From the NCBI GenBank assembly GCA_024642185.1, contig JAHEBR010000165.1, forward strand, positions 1-5,099: 5,099 bases of DNA. Direction: 5' to 3'. Below the pieces are notes generated by a model. That model was not told the DNA's origin. It saw nothing but the letters and a program-made list of their open reading frames with translations, and made no database searches. Source of the stretch: Marivivens sp. (GTDB taxonomy: Bacteria; Pseudomonadota; Alphaproteobacteria; Rhodobacterales; Rhodobacteraceae). The position numbers were made by a program, and so were the translations under genes. This document shows, piece after piece, positions 3,610 to 5,099 of this stretch (its first letter is position 1; every line of letters begins with the position of its first letter).

Positions 3610-4986
3610 TCAGGCGGGGAGGCGACCCCAGAGATCATAGTCACCTGCCTCGTCGACCTCGACGGTGACGATATCGCCGACCGAGAGGGTTTCGGTGGCT
3701 TCGTCGATGAAGAGGTTGCCGTCGATTTCCGGGGCGTCGCCCTTGGTGCGGCAGGTGGCGATGCCGTCTTCGTCGATCTCGTCGATGATCACGTCTATCA
3801 GTTTTCCAACCTTGGCGGCCAGTTTCGCCTCGGAAATGGCTTGGGCTTTTTCCATAAAGCGATCCCAGCGCTCTTGCTTGATCTCGTCGGGGACGTGATC
3901 GGGCAGATCGTTCGACCGGGCGCCGGCGACGTTTTCATATTGGAAGCAGCCGACGCGATCGAGCTGGGCTTCGTCCATCCAGTCGAGGAGCGTCTGGAAT
4001 TCTTCCTCGGTTTCGCCGGGGTAGCCGACGATGAAGGTCGAGCGCAGGGTGATATCTGGGCAGTCGCGGCGCCAGGCGGCGATCTCGTCGAGCGTTTTGG
4101 CGGCGGCGGCGGGGCGGGCCATGCGCCGCAGCGTCTCGGGGTTGGCGTGCTGGAAGGGGATATCAAGGTAGGGCAGGATCAGCCCTTCGGCCATCAGCGG
4201 GATCAGGTTGCGCACATGGGGGTAGGGGTAGACGTAGTGGAGCCGCACCCAGGCGCCGAGCGAGCCCAGATCGCGGGCGAGATCGGTGATGTGGGCGCGG
4301 TGGCCGCGATCCTCTTTGTGTTTGAGATCAACGCCATAGGCCGAGGTATCCTGGCTGATGACCAGAAGTTCCTTCACGCCTGCCTCGACGAGCTTTTCCG
4401 CCTCGCGGATCACGGCGTGGGCGGGGCGGCTGACCAGACGGCCGCGCATATCGGGGATGATGCAGAACTTGCAGTGGTGATTGCAGCCTTCGGAAATCTT
4501 CAGATAGCTGTAGTGCCGTGGCGTGAGCTTGACGCCCGAGGCGGGCAAGAGATCGACAAAAGGATCGGGGTCGGGCGGCACCACGCCGTGGACCGCATCG
4601 AGCACCTGCTCGTATTGCTGTGGCCCCGTCACCGCCAGCACCGAGGGGTGCGCGCCGGTGATGAACTCGGGCTCGGCGCCGAGGCAGCCGGTGACGATCA
4701 CCTTGCCGTTTTCCGCCAGCGCCTCGCCGATCGCCTCAAGGCTCTCGGCCTTGGCGCTGTCGAGGAAGCCGCAGGTATTGACGATCACGGCGTCAGCCCC
4801 CGCGTAGTCGGGCGAGATCGCATAGCCCTCGGCGCGCAGGCGCGTCAGGATGCGTTCGCTGTCGACAAGCGCCTTGGGGCAGCCGAGCGAGACCATGCCG
4901 ATGGTCGGCTGGCCGGGCCGCGGCGCATCAGTGATCAGCGCACGCGGCGCGAGGTCGGGGCGGAGGTTGGGCGGGTTTTGCGACAT
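3610..4986 (-). CDS. rimO: Ribosomal protein S12 methylthiotransferase RimO
   Basis: A radical-SAM enzyme with two [4Fe-4S] clusters that adds a methylthio group to the conserved aspartate of ribosomal protein S12 (Asp89 in E. coli numbering). With the start at 4986 it has 458 residues, close to family size. The N-terminal methylthiotransferase domain has cluster cysteines Cys36 (S-L-G-C-P-K), Cys72 (N-T-C-G-F) and Cys101 (G-C-L). The radical-SAM motif is C-N-H-H-C-K-F-C at 168-175, followed by I-I-P-D-M-R-G-R, and the TRAM domain covers about 393-456. Y-P-Y-P and the S12-type G-C-F-Q-Y-E-N motif separate it from MiaB. The frame stays open to 5070, but that extension lies over the end of gcrA. 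The ATG at 4986 has no good Shine-Dalgarno: AGGAAA (5008-5003) is 16 bases away and overlaps the gcrA stop. It follows gcrA by 20 bp and is probably co-transcribed. Confidence 0.96.
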   Translation of the reverse strand: MSQNPPNLRPDLAPRALITDAPRPGQPTIGMVSLGCPKALVDSERILTRLRAEGYAISPDYAGADAVIVNTCGFLDSAKAESLEAIGEALAENGKVIVTGCLGAEPEFITGAHPSVLAVTGPQQYEQVLDAVHGVVPPDPDPFVDLLPASGVKLTPRHYSYLKISEGCNHHCKFCIIPDMRGRLVSRPAHAVIREAEKLVEAGVKELLVISQDTSAYGVDLKHKEDRGHRAHITDLARDLGSLGAWVRLHYVYPYPHVRNLIPLMAEGLILPYLDIPFQHANPETLRRMARPAAAAKTLDEIAAWRRDCPDITLRSTFIVGYPGETEEEFQTLLDWMDEAQLDRVGCFQYENVAGARSNDLPDHVPDEIKQERWDRFMEKAQAISEAKLAAKVGKLIDVIIDEIDEDGIATCRTKGDAPEIDGNLFIDEATETLSVGDIVTVEVDEAGDYDLWGRLPA

Positions 4987-5006
4987 GGAGGCTCGCGCCC
5001 GATTTC

Positions 5007-5099
5007 CTATCGCCGCCGGTCGCGGCGGGCGCTCATTGGCTGGAAGGCCACGCCGACATGGGCCTCGCAATAGGGCTTGCCCTGCTGCACGGGCAGGCC
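5007..5099 (-). CDS. gcrA: GcrA cell-cycle regulator, C-terminal 30 residues (gene runs off the right edge)
   Basis: The minus strand is open from the right edge to a TAG at 5009-5007 and encodes G-L-P-V-Q-Q-G-K-P-Y-C-E-A-H-V-G-V-A-F-Q-P followed by a short arginine-rich tail. This matches the C-terminus of GcrA, where F-C-G-x-x-x-x-x-x-P-Y-C-x-E-H-x-x-V-A-Y-Q-P is conserved (compare Caulobacter G-P-Y-C-V-E-H-A-R-V-A-Y-Q-P). GcrA is an alphaproteobacterial transcription factor that works with sigma70 and favours promoters with methylated GANTC. The DNA-binding N-terminus is outside the window. The basic tail R-R-D-R-R-R is shorter than the Caulobacter tail. Confidence 0.85.
   Translation of the reverse strand, partial: GLPVQQGKPYCEAHVGVAFQPMSARRDRRR

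Noticed and set aside
3512..3655. A small plus-strand frame beginning MKRRFGEKINWW at the inverted repeat
   Set aside because: Its Met-Lys-Arg start is only the mirror of the lipoprotein start created by the palindrome. It then runs through the repeat and into antisense rimO, with no ribosome binding site.
4987..5070. A 28-codon N-terminal extension of rimO
   Set aside because: It lies over the gcrA 3' end in another frame, and the added Arg/Pro-rich residues do not resemble RimO.
3544..5073. A 509-codon open frame on the plus strand opposite rimO
   Set aside because: It mirrors rimO codon by codon, begins inside the intergenic repeat, has low-complexity Gly/Ala/Asp/Val-rich composition and matches no family. 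It is a shadow caused by high GC and strong codon bias.

Overview
The window looks like a GC-rich alphaproteobacterial chromosome, most likely a member of the Rhodobacteraceae (Rhodobacter/Paracoccus/Roseobacter group). The pointers are the C-terminus of the cell-cycle regulator GcrA, a RimO whose N-terminus and core read like Rhodobacter RimO, a DUF6455-type cysteine protein, a perfect FnrL-type site and a GC-rich hairpin repeat that I recall from Rhodobacterales intergenic regions. Gene density is very high and all genes look intact. I see no mobile element, CRISPR array, rRNA or tRNA, and no gene-free stretch above about 150 bases.

Layout, left to right. The left edge holds the first 30 codons of a class II histone deacetylase-like gene on the minus strand. 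It is divergent from a DUF167/YggU gene on the plus strand. That gene abuts, stop to stop, a small acidic conserved protein on the minus strand, which is divergent from dgkA (plus). dgkA overlaps the end of a PPK2 polyphosphate kinase gene (minus) by four bases. A 147-bp divergent region with a perfect TTGAT-N4-ATCAA box separates ppk2 from a DUF6455-like gene, which is followed by a short IMPACT/UPF0029 protein (both plus). The right half is all minus strand: gcrA (3' end only), rimO, a GC-rich hairpin repeat, a small lipoprotein gene, and a small four-helix membrane protein resembling a fragment of heme-copper oxidase subunit I.

Functionally this is a housekeeping mosaic rather than one pathway: phospholipid recycling (DgkA), polyphosphate-dependent nucleotide phosphorylation (PPK2), ribosomal protein S12 methylthiolation (RimO) and cell-cycle transcription (GcrA). 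The DUF6455-like gene (perfect FnrL-type box upstream) and perhaps the heme-copper-oxidase-like membrane protein suggest a link to oxygen or redox response.

I did not find a convincing new multi-gene system. The most interesting signals are regulatory: the FnrL-type box, a predicted leaderless promoter whose -10 element and start codon lie in one perfect inverted repeat, an inverted repeat at the predicted transcription start of the membrane protein gene, and long nested inverted repeats in two 81-bp divergent intergenic regions. All promoter and operator calls come from reading the sequence by eye and are predictions.
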